Positions 33,361 to 45,142 are shown, counted from the stretch's first letter. The stretch is DNA of 64,000 bases from Durusdinium trenchii (GCA_963970005.1 CAXAMN010027472.1:1131695-1195694), one strand, 5' to 3'. Made by a program: numbers and translations. Notes: a model not told the origin generated them from the sequence alone.

Positions 33361-34324
33361 TTTGCTGATCCAGGACACGAGCAGTGCAAAAAAAATCATC
33401 GGAATCATAGAGTTGTGGGCTCACATATTCATCGGACCTGTGCCTCCATTGGGGTCCTTCGGAAAACCTGTCATTCTGATGAATGCTAGGTAGCATTCGT
33501 CGGACTAGCTGTCACCAGAATTGAGAGAGTTTTGGGGGAGCAATTCTGGGCTTTCCAATTTTGAGGCGATGGTCCCCAGTCTGATGAAAGCCAGGTGTCT
33601 TTCGTCGGAATCAAAGGCTCTTGACACAAGCCTCACTAGTGATGGATTCTGGAGGGGTTGGACTGTGCATTCTGATGAATCCATTTTTGCATTCTGATGA
33701 ATCGTAGGTAGGATTCGTCGGAATGGTGGATCTGGTTTTTGAAATCCGTCGGAATGAGACATCTGGGTTTTGAAATCCGTCGGAATGGGAGCGGTGGGTT
33801 TTGAAATCCGTCGGAATGGGAGTGGTGGGTGTTGAAATCCGTCGGAATGGGAGGGGTGGGTTTTGAAATCCGTCGGAATGGGAGTGGTGAGTTTTGAAAT
33901 CTGTCGGATTGCGGAGGATTAGTTCTTCAACTCGACCATTTTTAAAATTTTGGGGACGAAGGCCACCTCCACCTCAAACTTCAAACTGCTTTGCTATTAT
34001 GGGACTTGTAACTGAGACCCCAGACAGAAACACCGGCCGTCTTCGTCTCTCTAAACCCCTGCCATGCCCTGCGCCACCTCTCAGGTCATCTCCGTGTGAC
34101 CCAGGCTCGAACAGATCGGCATGGGGCGGCAGAACTCTCGATGGTAAAAGTGCCTTTCACAGTCCCGTGGAAGATCAAGCAACCCTACAAGTAGTTGGTA
34201 GTTTCTTGACCCATCACTGTCGTTTGCAGCTGTTTAGAATCGCTTTGGATAATGAATGCCAGGCATTTTGCTCGTCGGTGCATAGTCAGTTTGATAGGTT
34301 TCCGGGTCAGGGCATCGTTCGACT
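33361..34324. other. Intergenic spacer between the DUF7869-type gene and the next gene
   Basis: It holds the 31-bp tandem repeat described separately and degenerate CGTCGGAAT(G/T) words from about 33495 on, such as ATTCGTCGG near 33497 and 33714. No gene is supported, although part of 33950-34320 could contain an exon. Confidence 0.5.
33737..33917. repeat. 31-bp tandem repeat, six units
   Basis: TTTTGAAATCCGTCGGAATG starts at 33737, 33768, 33799, 33830, 33861 and 33892, an exact 31-bp period. The units differ mainly in the GGAG(C/T/G)GGTGGG linker. Diverged half-units precede the array from about 33660. It lies between two genes of the same strand, after the stop of the first. Confidence 0.97.
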
Positions 34325-37300
34325 ATGGGAAAGCGCAAGGGTGGCAGCCAGGGCCAACCAAGCCAAAAGCTCAAGCAACCTAAAAGTGGTGATGCCAAGA
34401 AGAAGTTTGGGTATGTTGAAGATATCACTACATGGCTTCTCGTTTAAACACTGTGTCCGTTTTGTTGCTACAGCCAGCTTTTCAAGCTTCTCGCTTACAA
34501 CCCTACACCCACATCGCTGCTCCGGCTCTGGCCTGTCTGAGGATCAACGACCATATGATCGCAGAAGGTGGAGTGGACAAGTACCTGACCAAAAAGTATC
34601 ATAACAAGGCGTGGTAGTTATGGCAGGGTTTGGCCATCTCAACGCAACTAACTATCGCCAAAAAGGGCAGGTTCTATAGATCATGTGGGACACACCTCAT
34701 TCATACCACCGTTAGGCGTTGATGCAAGATTTTGCCAAGTGGTTGGACACCACGTTCCAGCCAGATCCCTCGCCACAGCCTAAGGTGAACCATTTGTTGT
34801 TCTTGCTTGGGCTCACGAAGCCTTCACTTGCCCAGGCAGTCTTATTGCACTTCGTTAGATCACAAAGGCCCCTGTGTGGCACGACCCTGGCAGTTGAGTT
34901 GGAGATCGGACCATGGCTTGGCCGGCTGTGCTGAGCCAGAACAGGTCTTGTTGCTGGCAGAGCTAATTCTCACCGAATCGTTACTTCGAGTCAATCTGAA
35001 CCATGTCACCTTTACATCAGATGAAACCCGAAGGCCTAAAAATTGGACCCACCAGCCTAGGTTCAGATCCAACGCGGATCTTGGAGGTGTAGAGAAGATC
35101 TCTATCGCAAAGGTCACTTCGGAGTGGTTGGAGAGCGATTACAGTCCCCTCAAGCCTTTGCACAGCGGTAGTGGTTTGCTTGCAACAAGTAGCTGTGATT
35201 GTGTGATACTGTGTGTATGTCACTTGTCGGGTTTTGTACCTTATAGAATTCTCAGGTGCTCTGATCCCGCCCTTTTACATTGGCTTTGTAAAAGGGTGGC
35301 GGAGATGCTTGACCCTTTTGGCTTGCTGCGAAGCTATCCGCGAGCTGGGATGTCTTGATAAAGTTCCAACCTTTGTCAAGGAGCAAAGCTGTTTCAGCCT
35401 AACAGTGTGTGAGTGATTTCTTTTGCGGCCTCCACCTTTATAGGAAAGCTTTGCAACAATCTACTGCACAGTCGTTGAGTTTGACACCCTTCGCTCAAAG
35501 ATCTTTGCCAATCGCGGTCACTAGACTACTAGACTTTTCTGGTGTTTGTTCTGTCTTATGGTGCTTCCGGAAAATGATTGAGTCAAGCAGGAAAAACAAC
35601 CCAATTAGGTGTGTCATGTAAATCTTTCATTGTGTGCCTGAGCCTGTCCCACCCCCCATCCTTTACCGAGGCATAACCCTTCAATCGACGGTGCGCAGGG
35701 CACCGCACTGCTTCAACTTGCTTCGCCAAATCCGCGTCCTGCAGAAGAGCGGCGACAAGAATAGTTCACAATCCCACTTTGAGGTAGGATGTGTTGACTT
35801 GTCACTCACTGTTCTTATCCCACACACTCTCCCTCTCTTTTTTTGGGGGGTTTCAAGTCAGACTCTCACCCTCAGAAAAAACTTTGATGCAGGACTGGGA
35901 GAATGAAACTTCGGTGTGCAAGGCATTCCAAATAGGCAAGACTGAGAGCAAGGCTGTCGTGCAGCTGTGTAGTGGGATGCTACCTGAGATCCGAGACGCG
36001 CTCGAGGAAGCAGTGCGGATGTTTGGGATGAGAGCATTCATTTACCACGACGTCATAGCCAAAGAATGCTTCAGCCGTGGGTATTGCTCGACAACTCCGG
36101 GTTTGGAAGCGTGGACTCCTTATTTGACCAATGGTTCCCAAGCCAATGATCCACTGGCTACCCAGTGGCAAATACTTTTGGTAAACACTGGTACCAATAA
36201 TTTGAAATGAACAATAGCAATAACAGGAAATAATCAGAACTATTTGCAAGTTACCTGATGGCGAACGAAGGTTCATTTGTTCTTGCGGCGGGTGACCAAT
36301 GACTTCAAGAGGAGCCCGCCGGATGTGCGGAAAGCTCTGAACTACAAGGATGCTCAAGTCAAGCACCAGGTTTGCGGTGGCTATATCCATTTCAAGGCCA
36401 GAATCCAGGCCAAGTGCCCTGAGGGGGAATGGGCTAGTCTGTCCAAAGATCTCGACACCGCCTTTTTCGATCAGTTCTTGGACGCCGACCTGCAAGCAGC
36501 TCTTCAGAACTCGGTGCCTCCTGGAGACGTGGCAGCCATCGGGGCAATGAGGCCGGGACGAGGGCTATTTCGCGGTGTGAAACCACACAAAAACACAAAT
36601 CCTTCTATAAGCTAACCAGGTCTGACAAATATAATTCAAAAGGAAACAACCCTGGCAGGGCCCACCTGCACAAGTTTGACAAGCTCCAAACAGCTGAGCA
36701 AGACAAGAGAGAAGAGGATGCTGCGAGGGAGGTGTTGGCAGCCACCTACAAACAGCTTGCAGCCCAGCTGGACCATGACCTAGCCATCGTGAAGGAAAAG
36801 GTTGTGAAAACCAAGGCTGATGAGGCTGCTGCTGCTGCAAAAGACGCTAAGTTTCTCCGTGATCGTCAGCAGCCACTAGGCTTAGCAACAGGAAACTTTA
36901 GATACCTTTAGCCTTTAGTATGTTCTCGGTTGTCTCCCTTCATCCCTCAACAAGAAGCATGAAATGATAGGTTTTGGCTTGAATATGTTCAGAAAAAGGA
37001 AAGGCTCCGCTTGGGTGAAAACTTGGATGGCGAAGCGTTGTGCTCTCATCGAAGTGGATGACAAGATGACCAATGCCATGAGCGAGTATGGATCCTTCAT
37101 TGCCCAATTCCAGGGGTCTGCTGGGAGGAGGAAGCACGGAACCAATTGATAAACGCATTTTTTGACAGTTTTAAAATCAACTGATGCCAAATGTTAAAAA
37201 TTTGGTGGCTCCAATTCGGGTCTGTTGATCTTCATTTTGCTTTTGAAGCCAGGGGTTTGAAACCGTTATTCTAACCTTATAGGTACACCATTGTCGGCGT

Positions 37301-40300
37301 GGACACAACCTTGTGGCCTAGCAATGCGGCCTACCTGGGGTCCGCGGTGTCTACAGCAGCTGGCATTGTGAACATGTCGCAGGACAACGCTTGCCATTGC
37401 CAGCTCCCGCAATTGCAGAGCTCAACGTCCAGCACCACAATCCTCAAGCACAAAAGAACTCTTGAGGACAGCCTGATGAACCAGAAGCTCGATGTGAGCA
37501 GCATTGTCTTGCTTCGCTTTGTGAAGCCAGAGTCTCAAAAGAATGATGCCCGGCGCTCATCTCAAGCTTGCATTGCAGCCTACAGCACGAGCTTCAAGAC
37601 CAATAGCTTCTCTGAAGTGGAGGCCCTGCGCACGTCTACAATAGGCCCATCACCGCTCATCAAGACTTCCCAAATGCTGGGTTATGACGCTGAGGATGGC
37701 AGCATGAGCGCTGGACTTCGCACGGAGCAGATCCTAAGCAATAAGTGCTGACACTTTTTCTATTCAAAGGGAGAGTGTAGGGATGTGCCAATGAGTCTGA
37801 TAGGATTGATAACAACAGTTAATAGACAATAGCCAAGTCGCCTTCACGTCCAGTAACTCTGAGGAAGGGGATTCCAGTGCATGTTGACATCCTGAAAGCT
37901 TATTCGAATGGTTTGGAACTCCGTGACTGTGATGATCTCCTGTTCGTGGATGTGATCCCGAATAGGCCAGGTGTTCCCAACTTGACAAGACTCATCAACT
38001 TGAAACTACCCACCGACCCTCGCTCACCTGGAAACTTCCTGTAGCCAACCTGTTCAATCCACGACTTTTATGCTTGGCTCACGTGCATTTTGGATGGCAC
38101 CCTTCCCCAGCTGCACTACTTGGGCTTTGTGAGAGCGGAGCACCTGCCCAAGGTCCATGAAGCCATTACAGCCCAGGTCTATGAGCATTGGGACAACAGC
38201 TCAGAATCAGGGCCAAAGACTCGTCCAAGAGAGAGTGACGAGCTTCAACCACTTGGGCTGAAAGTGTTGGCCTCGGCCAATGGCATCATTCAGTGGCCAC
38301 AGTCTCTGTCTGAGCGCTTCCCTCAAGATACACCGGAGCACAAGGCCTTGGAGGCCAAACACGAAGAGTTCTTGCAGCTCTATCCGCAAGGAGCAAGCAC
38401 TGCAGCTCCTACAACTCAATCTTCGACCCCATCGAGGTCAAACGCAAAACCAGATTTCAGCATCGACCATGGGGCCTTGCCGTTGGATCCAAACCGTGCA
38501 GTGGATTTGCCAGGGGTATCTGTTGCTGACTTCACGGCCCAGAGGCAGGATCATCGCTCAAAATCTGAGATTGTTCACATCATTCGTTCTATAAAATACC
38601 AAACTTTAAACTGCCTTAGTTCTTTGGTGGCGCATCCCATGCAAGGTTGGCAGTCTCTCCTGGCAAAGGATCTCGTCCAACCGTGGTGGTCACCACTGAC
38701 TACCAGCTATGGCTCGGGAATGAGCTTGATGAGGTTCTGAAGGTTGATCCATTTCCAATATTTGGATTTGGATTGGGAGATTTTGAAGACAAGGTTGTTG
38801 CAGGCCCTACTTCATGGAATTGTTCCGCAAACTAACACAGAAAAGAAGTCTCATCTCTCAACAAATGCGTTTGTTGCACTTCAATGCTGTTTGTATCATA
38901 GCTGTCATGCTTGTAGAGGTGTCACCTCGGAAACCCACAAGAAGTATGTCGTATGGCGACTTTCGGACGACAAAGACTTGGTCTACGCTGATGGATCTCT
39001 TACACCACTGTGCAATGTGCTGGAAAAAATGTCATCGCAACATGGTTTAGTCGATGTGCAGCTTCTGGATCATTCACTTGTCCCAAGAATGCGACCAGTC
39101 TCTCAGCTGCCAAGCCCGTGCAATCCGACTTTGCTCCCCCTTCCAGTCCTTGTCTCCTTTGATGTCGTCTGAGGCAGCTGAAGGAGATCAAGCAGTGCCT
39201 GCGCCATTTCGTTACAGCGTCAGTCCAGTGGCGGGAGAGAAGACCCATTGCTTGCGACCGAACAATTTTGAACCTCAAGACACGATGAACGTAAAGCACC
39301 AAATCTTGGGTCAAGCCTTTGCCAACAACTACCACAAGTTGTGCCAGAATAAACGGGCTTCTGTCGTGTGGGAGGCCGGTAAAACACCATTATGCCATGT
39401 CATGTCATATCATGATTTGGGTTGGGTGTGCAGCCATAAAGAAATTAGACCTTAGCTTGCACTTCAGGTGAACAGCGGCACAGGAGTGCCACCGAAAGTG
39501 GTGCCTGTCAAGCCAAAAATGTGGCTGACATGTTCTTTGGAGATGAGCCCGAAGACATGGTACCAGTTGAGCTCATGTGCATAGCACATGCAGGGACAAA
39601 CATCGTTGACTGCTTGCTTATCGCATGCGGTGTTCATTTTGTCTAGAAAATAGGGGTGCACAGTAGACTCGTCAAGGGATGCTTTTTTGGCACATCCAAA
39701 CCATTGGGCAAACACCCTTCAAGCTAATATGTTGGTTCACCTCATGAGAGGAGCATCCAAAGAGTCACTAGCAGCTACGGGACATGCCGAGATCTGAAGC
39801 CAACCTTCAGACTGAACAAAATGCGACATGAGACAACAGATTGCTTGGTGAGCCACTCTCATCATAAAAAGATTCAATTCATCGATGCTTGGAAGGACAC
39901 TGGCACCGGCCTTTGTTTTGCAACTTCATCACCTTCAAGCCCTGTGTAGTTTCCCAGTTTTGAGCTCTTCGGCCTCGAGTTTGGCCGAAGCGATGCCACT
40001 CCTGTCCAAGATCGACCACATCACGGAAAGCGAAGATGAAGAGGAGAGAACTGATTCAGTTGTAGGCTGCAAATCCTTTGTTTTTCATGGAGGAAAATCC
40101 TGAAGTGTTTCTGGACATCAATCTAGAACAGTCACACGTCGAACTTCTTCTCGCCGAAGCTCAGGAGCCCAAACAAACCAAGGCGGAGACCAAAGCTCTA
40201 GCTAAGCCGAAAAAGATTCCTAAAGGTCCTAAAGGTACCAGTGGTAGGACCAAAAAGGGTGGCAAGGACCCAGAGGTGGCTGAGACTGGAGGGACCGACT

Positions 40301-41363
40301 CCCAGACCAAGCCTGAGCGGGGCCGCTCTTCCAATCGTGGCAGACCTAAGGCCCGAGAAACAAAAACAATCACCCCGAAAGAACCAAAGGCGAAGGTGAA
40401 GGCCAAATCGAAGGGCAAACCCCGAAAACCTACCAGTACTGAAACCAAAGAGAAGGAAGAGGGATCTGCCGGAGACACCGCGACAAGCAAAAGCAACAAA
40501 AAGATGAAAAGACCGGCAGCAGCAGGCCACTTATTTTGTTCATCTTTATTGTCCACATTCAACCGGTTTCTAGACTTAGGGCCCCTCCCTGCAATCCTTT
40601 GGTAGGCAAAGACTCGTCGGAAAGGAAGATTGGGAACCCATACTACTACGGTGCCACCAACCACTTTGCGTTCAAGGTGGATGGAAAAGAAGTTGTGAGA
40701 GCGCCCTGGCGGGGTTTCGAGAGTTCACTTTTTGCTGATTAATGTGAACTATTTGGGGGCACTAGAGTGTCTTTCGAGGTTGGTGGGGTGAAGTACGACA
40801 AGGACCATGTTCGAGAGGTGATCGTCCCCTACTCAGGCTTTTGAAGGGTGTTGCAATGATCAAACAAAATCCAACCAAAGAAACAAAGTCTTCGTTGAGG
40901 GTGAACATAGTATTTGGTGGTGCTTTGTTTGAGGAAGCAGCTCATGCTGAAGTTACAAAAGGTGCCTCAATCGATGATGTCAAAGCCCTGTGCGTCGCTC
41001 GGTATTAATTGTGAGAAGCTAAATTGCCGTGTCTTGAGAACACATGTTCTTACCTGACCTATCCTCCACCCAGCAAAATCAACAAGTCTTGAAACATGCT
41101 TTCGTTATGAGGCCAAGATGTTGGAGAAACTCCCTGATGGCGTTAAGCCGTTTGTAGCCAGGACCAGGCCAGGTAGAAGTGGAAATTCGACCGGTTTACC
41201 GGAGGAGAGCGCGGCCAAAGTCGATGCTTGCTCCGGCAATCAGAGAAAGATTCCAATGGAGCCGGAGGCTCCAGCAGATGATGCACAGGATGGAGCGGGT
41301 GAAGAGAATGAGAATGAAGAGAATGGGGAAGAAGAAGAGATGGAAGAAGACCCGCCAGAGTAG
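34325..41363 (+). CDS. Large multi-exon gene, unrecognised
   Basis: The candidate start is ATG 34325, with a very basic N-terminus (MGKRKGGSQGQPSQKLKQPK) and a GT donor about 34412. Coding-like stretches follow at about 34719-34870, 35658-35780, 35891-36180 (DWENETSVCKAF onwards, GT donor), 36274-36368, 36660-36869 (a Lys/Ala/Glu-rich coiled coil), 36964-37110, 37284-37740, 37865-38043, 38071-38557, 38853-39108, 39170-39370, 40000-40530 (a highly basic Lys/Pro/Thr tract), 40613-40735 and 41118-41363. The last ends in an acidic run (NGEEEEMEEDPPE) and TAG. I recognise no domain. Opposite-charge low-complexity tails suggest a nucleic-acid or chromatin partner. Some of these stretches may belong to a second gene, since no single start-to-stop model could be proved by eye. 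It is the third gene of the inverted-repeat-bounded block. Confidence 0.4.
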
Positions 41364-41549
41364 ATGTTTGCTAGAGAATGCTACAGGGCTGACGGTCCGG
41401 AATCAGTCACTGAGACTCCGCGCGGAAAATCTGCTTCAGCGCTGCCGCTATAGCTTGAGAGCTTTGAGCGGAGGGAAGTGGGCGGTTTGAGTGGAGGGAA
41501 GTGGAGGGAGTTAGATCTTTGAGATAACATGTACTTATATGCTTTCGGT

Positions 41550-41601
41550 GGGTGGCCTGATTCAAATCTGTGGCCTGATTACAATGAAAATGTTTTATAT
41601 A
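41550..41601 (-). repeat. Right terminal inverted repeat (candidate) of the 16-kb element
   Basis: Reverse-complement partner of 25467-25518 (36 of 52 identical, no gaps). The two GGCC-containing decamers (TGGCC at 41553 and 41571) have the same 18-bp spacing, and the same 17-bp offset separates the outer one from GTTTTATATA (41592-41601). Confidence 0.6.
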
Positions 41602-41985
41602 TACATAGTATATAACTAGTATTAGTAAGGGCTTCGTGCGGCTTGCCCTATAAGCTTTTTTTACCGGGGCAAAGGTCTAGTCCCGGTCCAGTCCCAGACA
41701 GGATGGTCTTCAGGGGGAGGGTCCAGTCTGGGTGAACCGCCTGGTCGTCGTGTGCTCAGGACTTATCTCCCCTGATGGATCTCAAGGCGCGGACCTTTTG
41801 TTGAAGATGTTTCAGCTTCGGTGAACATTCCGAAGATCGCGTGTCGCGGCTTCAGCCGCGGAAGGTTTTTGGGTGGTGATGGATTCGATGTTTTTGTTGT
41901 TTTTTCTCGGAGAAAGGGCGATCTTCCCTTCTGGGGAGGGGAGACGCCGGTTTTTACGCCGGTTCGACTCCGCTGTCGGTCCTTT

Positions 41986-42065
41986 CCAAGAGAGGTTGAA
42001 CAGCCCTATAGCCCATCCCATATGTACTACTACAGGGTCCTATATGGTCTCTCAACCTCTCTTGG
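41986..42065. repeat. MITE-like palindromic repeat with perfect 14-bp ends
   Basis: CCAAGAGAGGTTGA at 41986 is exactly complementary to TCAACCTCTCTTGG ending at 42065. The 80-bp element contains GGGTCCTATATGG and is non-coding. I saw no other copy in the window. Confidence 0.85.
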
Positions 42066-42693
42066 TTTGCAGCCAGTTCCACTGCTGTTTCTTGCCCTTA
42101 AAATGACTGGGAACCCTGGTTTTGGTTAGAATGACCTGGAGTCGACCCGTGCTTGCCTCTTATAATTACCCGTTTGCAATCAGGTCATGTCACAGAGTTT
42201 GGGTCATGAACAGATGATTAGTTCCCACTGAAAATGACTGTAGAATGGACATGAATAGACCGCCGGACATGGTCAACCTACCGCGGATTAGGGGTCCTGG
42301 TTTTGACCTAGGCCCAAGTTCAATTGAATTGGGGAAAGACCATTCTTGTTCTGCTCATGTTGAAAGCATTCACCAGCATGGCCTTGGCTTATAGGCTACT
42401 TATAGGCTATCAGATGCTATAAGTCTTTTACTCAGATCTTTTTATATAGATCTTTTAGGAGCTCCATCTGCAGGCTTTCCACTCCCTCTTGGTCCCCATG
42501 AAGTTGATAGATTGCTAGCCCGGAACATACATGGGACTGGATTAATACATGTTTCATTAGCTTACCCTATTTTCACATGGCCCCTCCATGTGGTAACTCT
42601 TCCAGTCTCCTTCGTCTGGTGGATAGGACACGCTTTCAAACGTGGAGGATCCACTGCCTCTCTTGAGGCGAGCCCTCACGGCTTTTCGCGGCA

Positions 42694-42735
42694 CCGAGTT
42701 GCCAGGGTCCGTACGTACCGCACCTGGCAACTCGG
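42694..42735. repeat. 13-bp inverted repeat with GTACGTAC centre
   Basis: CCGAGTTGCCAGG at 42694-42706 pairs perfectly with CCTGGCAACTCGG at 42723-42735. The 16-base loop contains GTACGTAC. It could form a stem-loop or be a small foldback element. Confidence 0.85.
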
Positions 42736-43144
42736 ATCCCATTTGTTTATTACCAGGGCCCCACAAACCATAAAAACACGTGTTTTTCCTATAGCAACAA
42801 TGTTTTTTTTGTGAAGAGCTTTATTTTTCATGGTTTTGATGGCGACTGGATTCTGGTATCTGTTTGCATGCAAGGCCTCGCAACTTGGGGATGGGTAGAG
42901 TGACTTTTTGTCACGAACGTCAATCACATGGACCAGTTTGATAGACACATCCACTTGGATTTTGAGATACCCTAAGCTGGCGTGTCGGGTACGCCAACCT
43001 CTTTCTTTTCCTCCGTCTTCGTGTGTCCCCACGCTCGACCGTGTGTCCAGGTGACCCTCTCCGAGTTGCAGGACGCCTTGCAAACCTTGCGACAGGACAT
43101 CAACTCGCCCTTTGGAACGCAAATTCCCTAGGACTGCCATTGGA

Positions 43145-43240
43145 ACTGCCAGTCCGGACTGGAACTGATCAGTGGTGGTTTTTCACAGGCGTCTGGGGCG
43201 GCAGTCCGGACTGGCAGGACTGCAGATGGAGTGTTTGGGA
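43145..43240. repeat. Palindromic repeat with CCAGTCCGGACTGG arms
   Basis: GCCAGTCCGGACTGG near the left is repeated as AGTCCGGACTGGC about 55 bp later. Each is itself nearly self-complementary, and the segment ends ATGGAGTGTTTGGG like the CCCAGACACTCCATG family. It may be a composite or rearranged member of that family. Confidence 0.55.
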
Positions 43241-44832
43241 ATTGGGTGCGTGGGTCTTTTGACCGGGCGGACCCTGGTAGAGACCACCTGACATGAACAG
43301 AACATGAAGAGACCACCGCGTGGCAGAAGACTCGTGAAAGACGTGCCTGCGAGCATTTGCAGAGCAAAAAAGATGTAGGGAGGTATCAAACCACTGGTAC
43401 TGAAGGGCGTGATGAAACTAAGGTCTTGACTGCCTGACATCCCCAAAGATATTCAGAAATGATGAAGAATGACAAGGATCTGTTGGAGTTCCTCAGTTTC
43501 GGAACATGAATGTTGCTGGGAGAATTGTTCACATGCTTGGAATGGGTGTTGTTTGACAGACGATCTTATAGAATACACAGTTTAACAAGTCCAAACATAC
43601 ACCCATTAAATTTCAGTAGCTCAGTAGCTGCTGAGCGTTGTGTTTGCAAGCTGCCCGATGTTTCAGCTGCAAGAGTGGCAGGAGCCTATATAATTTGGAG
43701 CAGCTGTTCCAATAATATTATATCCAGGCCCATCCCATGGGTGTCCAATGGAGATCCCTAAGCAGTGTAGGGCAGTCCGTTGGATGCCCATTGGATTGTC
43801 CAGATATGTGTTTTTTGCATTAGATTGGAGGGAGATGCTACGCAAAAGTTCCGTTGCATGCTGACCATGGAGGTGTTTTGACCGCGAGATCTGGGGGCAC
43901 ATCTTCACCCGGTTTCGGAAAGAAGGTGATTGGAGGCTGATCTCGATCCACATACCCTTTGAGAAGGTGTCTCCGGAGGCACTTATTTTCATGCCGGTTT
44001 GGAGGGTCCAAGTAGCTAGTTTGGTCTTTCCAGGATCTTCCAGGTAATACAGAAGGAAATGATTTTGGAAGACTTCCGGAAAGCAGCCAGGTGACCACGA
44101 AGTCTCATAGTACCAATAATGATCAATCCCAGACACAACATGGAATAGTTATAAATTGAAAATGACCCCAATGTAGGTAACTATTTCAGTCCCATGGATG
44201 GTCTGGGAATGGGTAATTAGTTTTACTTGTTTCCCCAACCAGGTTGCCCTACAGGCTAGCGTCTTGGGAAGATGTGGCAGTGAATCCTAGCAGCTTTCAC
44301 AAGTAAAACATGTTGAAACGTCCTCAAAGAACAGATCTTAATAGGTGAGAGATTCCGACCATTTTTCTGTTGGTGACCCCACCAAAACGCTGTAGTTTTT
44401 TTTTGTTTTTTCCCAGCCCGCCCAGGGACGACCCCGAGCTCATCTTGCGCAGCATGACCAAGGTGAACGCTCGGAGCCCCGAGTGGGACCGATGCCAGGC
44501 AAAGTCCTTCTTTGGGATGTCCTGATCTTGTGGAAGTGCTCAAAAAAAGCCTTAAAGCACGTAAAAAAGCAAGAACCTGATTGTGTTTGTATATTTCTTG
44601 TTGTGGCCGCGTGTGGCTTAGAATGATAACCGGAGCGATAGCAGTGACCTCGAATGACACCTGAAGTATAAGAACAGATAAAAACAATATATATATATAA
44701 ATCAAAAGTACCCATATGAACAGGTCGGCTCCCCAGGTCAATCAGAGTTGTTTTGGACTGCAACACAGAGAAGTAGAGGAGGTTCGACTGGAGCCCTAGG
44801 GATAAGGATGGACTTAATTTGATCGGAATTCC

Positions 44833-44947
44833 TACCTGGACCACCCTGTTTGGGTGTCCTGTTTGGACATGTCTCTAAGTAGTCTAGGGTAGTCCAGCCA
44901 GGGCACCCAGACAGGATGGTCCTGGTAGTATACATGTATACTACCAG
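44833..44947. repeat. MITE-like element fused to a 26-bp perfect palindrome
   Basis: TACCTGGACCACCCTGT on the left and ACAGGATGGTCCTGGTA on the right give the TACCTGGACC-family ends (44833-44927). The right end overlaps a perfect 26-bp palindrome (44922-44947) centred on ATACATGTAT, so CTGGTAG and CTACCAG face each other. Confidence 0.8.
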
Positions 44948-45047
44948 CACCTGACCTCAACCACGTCTCCGAAATGGAGGCCTTCAATGCAGACTTAAGA
45001 GTCGTAGGTGGTGACCTGGCAGAGTCCTTGTATATATATATATAGGG

Positions 45048-45142
45048 ATCCAAGTACCTTCTCGGAAGGTACTTGGACCCTCAAAACCTACATAAGAGTG
45101 TCTCCAATCACCTTCTGAGAAGGTACTTGGAGCCCTAGGGAT
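45048..45142. repeat. Two TACCTTCTGAGAAGGTA-type palindromes in tandem
   Basis: AAGTACCTTCTCGGAAGGTA with CTTGG at about 45055-45080, and TCACCTTCTGAGAAGGTA with CTTGG at about 45107-45130. GGGATCC and CCCTAGGG flank them as in the copy at 21919. Confidence 0.75.

Larger units (their letters stand above)
25467..41601 (+). mobile_element. Candidate large DNA transposon carrying a DNA methyltransferase
   Basis: The gene-dense block lies between two inverted 52-bp repeats (25467-25518 and 41550-41601). All three multi-exon genes inside are on the plus strand: a C5-cytosine methyltransferase, a DUF7869-type gene with DDE-like motifs (a candidate transposase) and a large unrecognised gene. The short palindromic families that crowd both flanks were not found inside it. 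The left repeat lies about 100-200 bp before the first coding-like sequence and the right repeat about 190 bp after the last stop codon. TAGTAA occurs just outside both ends (25428-25433 and 41623-41628) and might be a target duplication, though the termini between it and the aligned repeats do not match well. The alternative is an ordinary unidirectional dinoflagellate gene cluster with a coincidental inverted repeat. Confidence 0.45.

Noticed and set aside
25428-41628. TAGTAA at both outer sides as a certain target-site duplication
   Set aside because: Six bases in AT-rich sequence can match by chance, and the sequence between it and the aligned inverted repeats does not match at the two ends. 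Kept only as a weak hint.
41940-41985. tRNA-like GGTTCGACTCC box
   Set aside because: The surrounding bases do not form acceptor or anticodon stems. Other GGTTCGAA words (near 1934 and 32043) also lack a cloverleaf.
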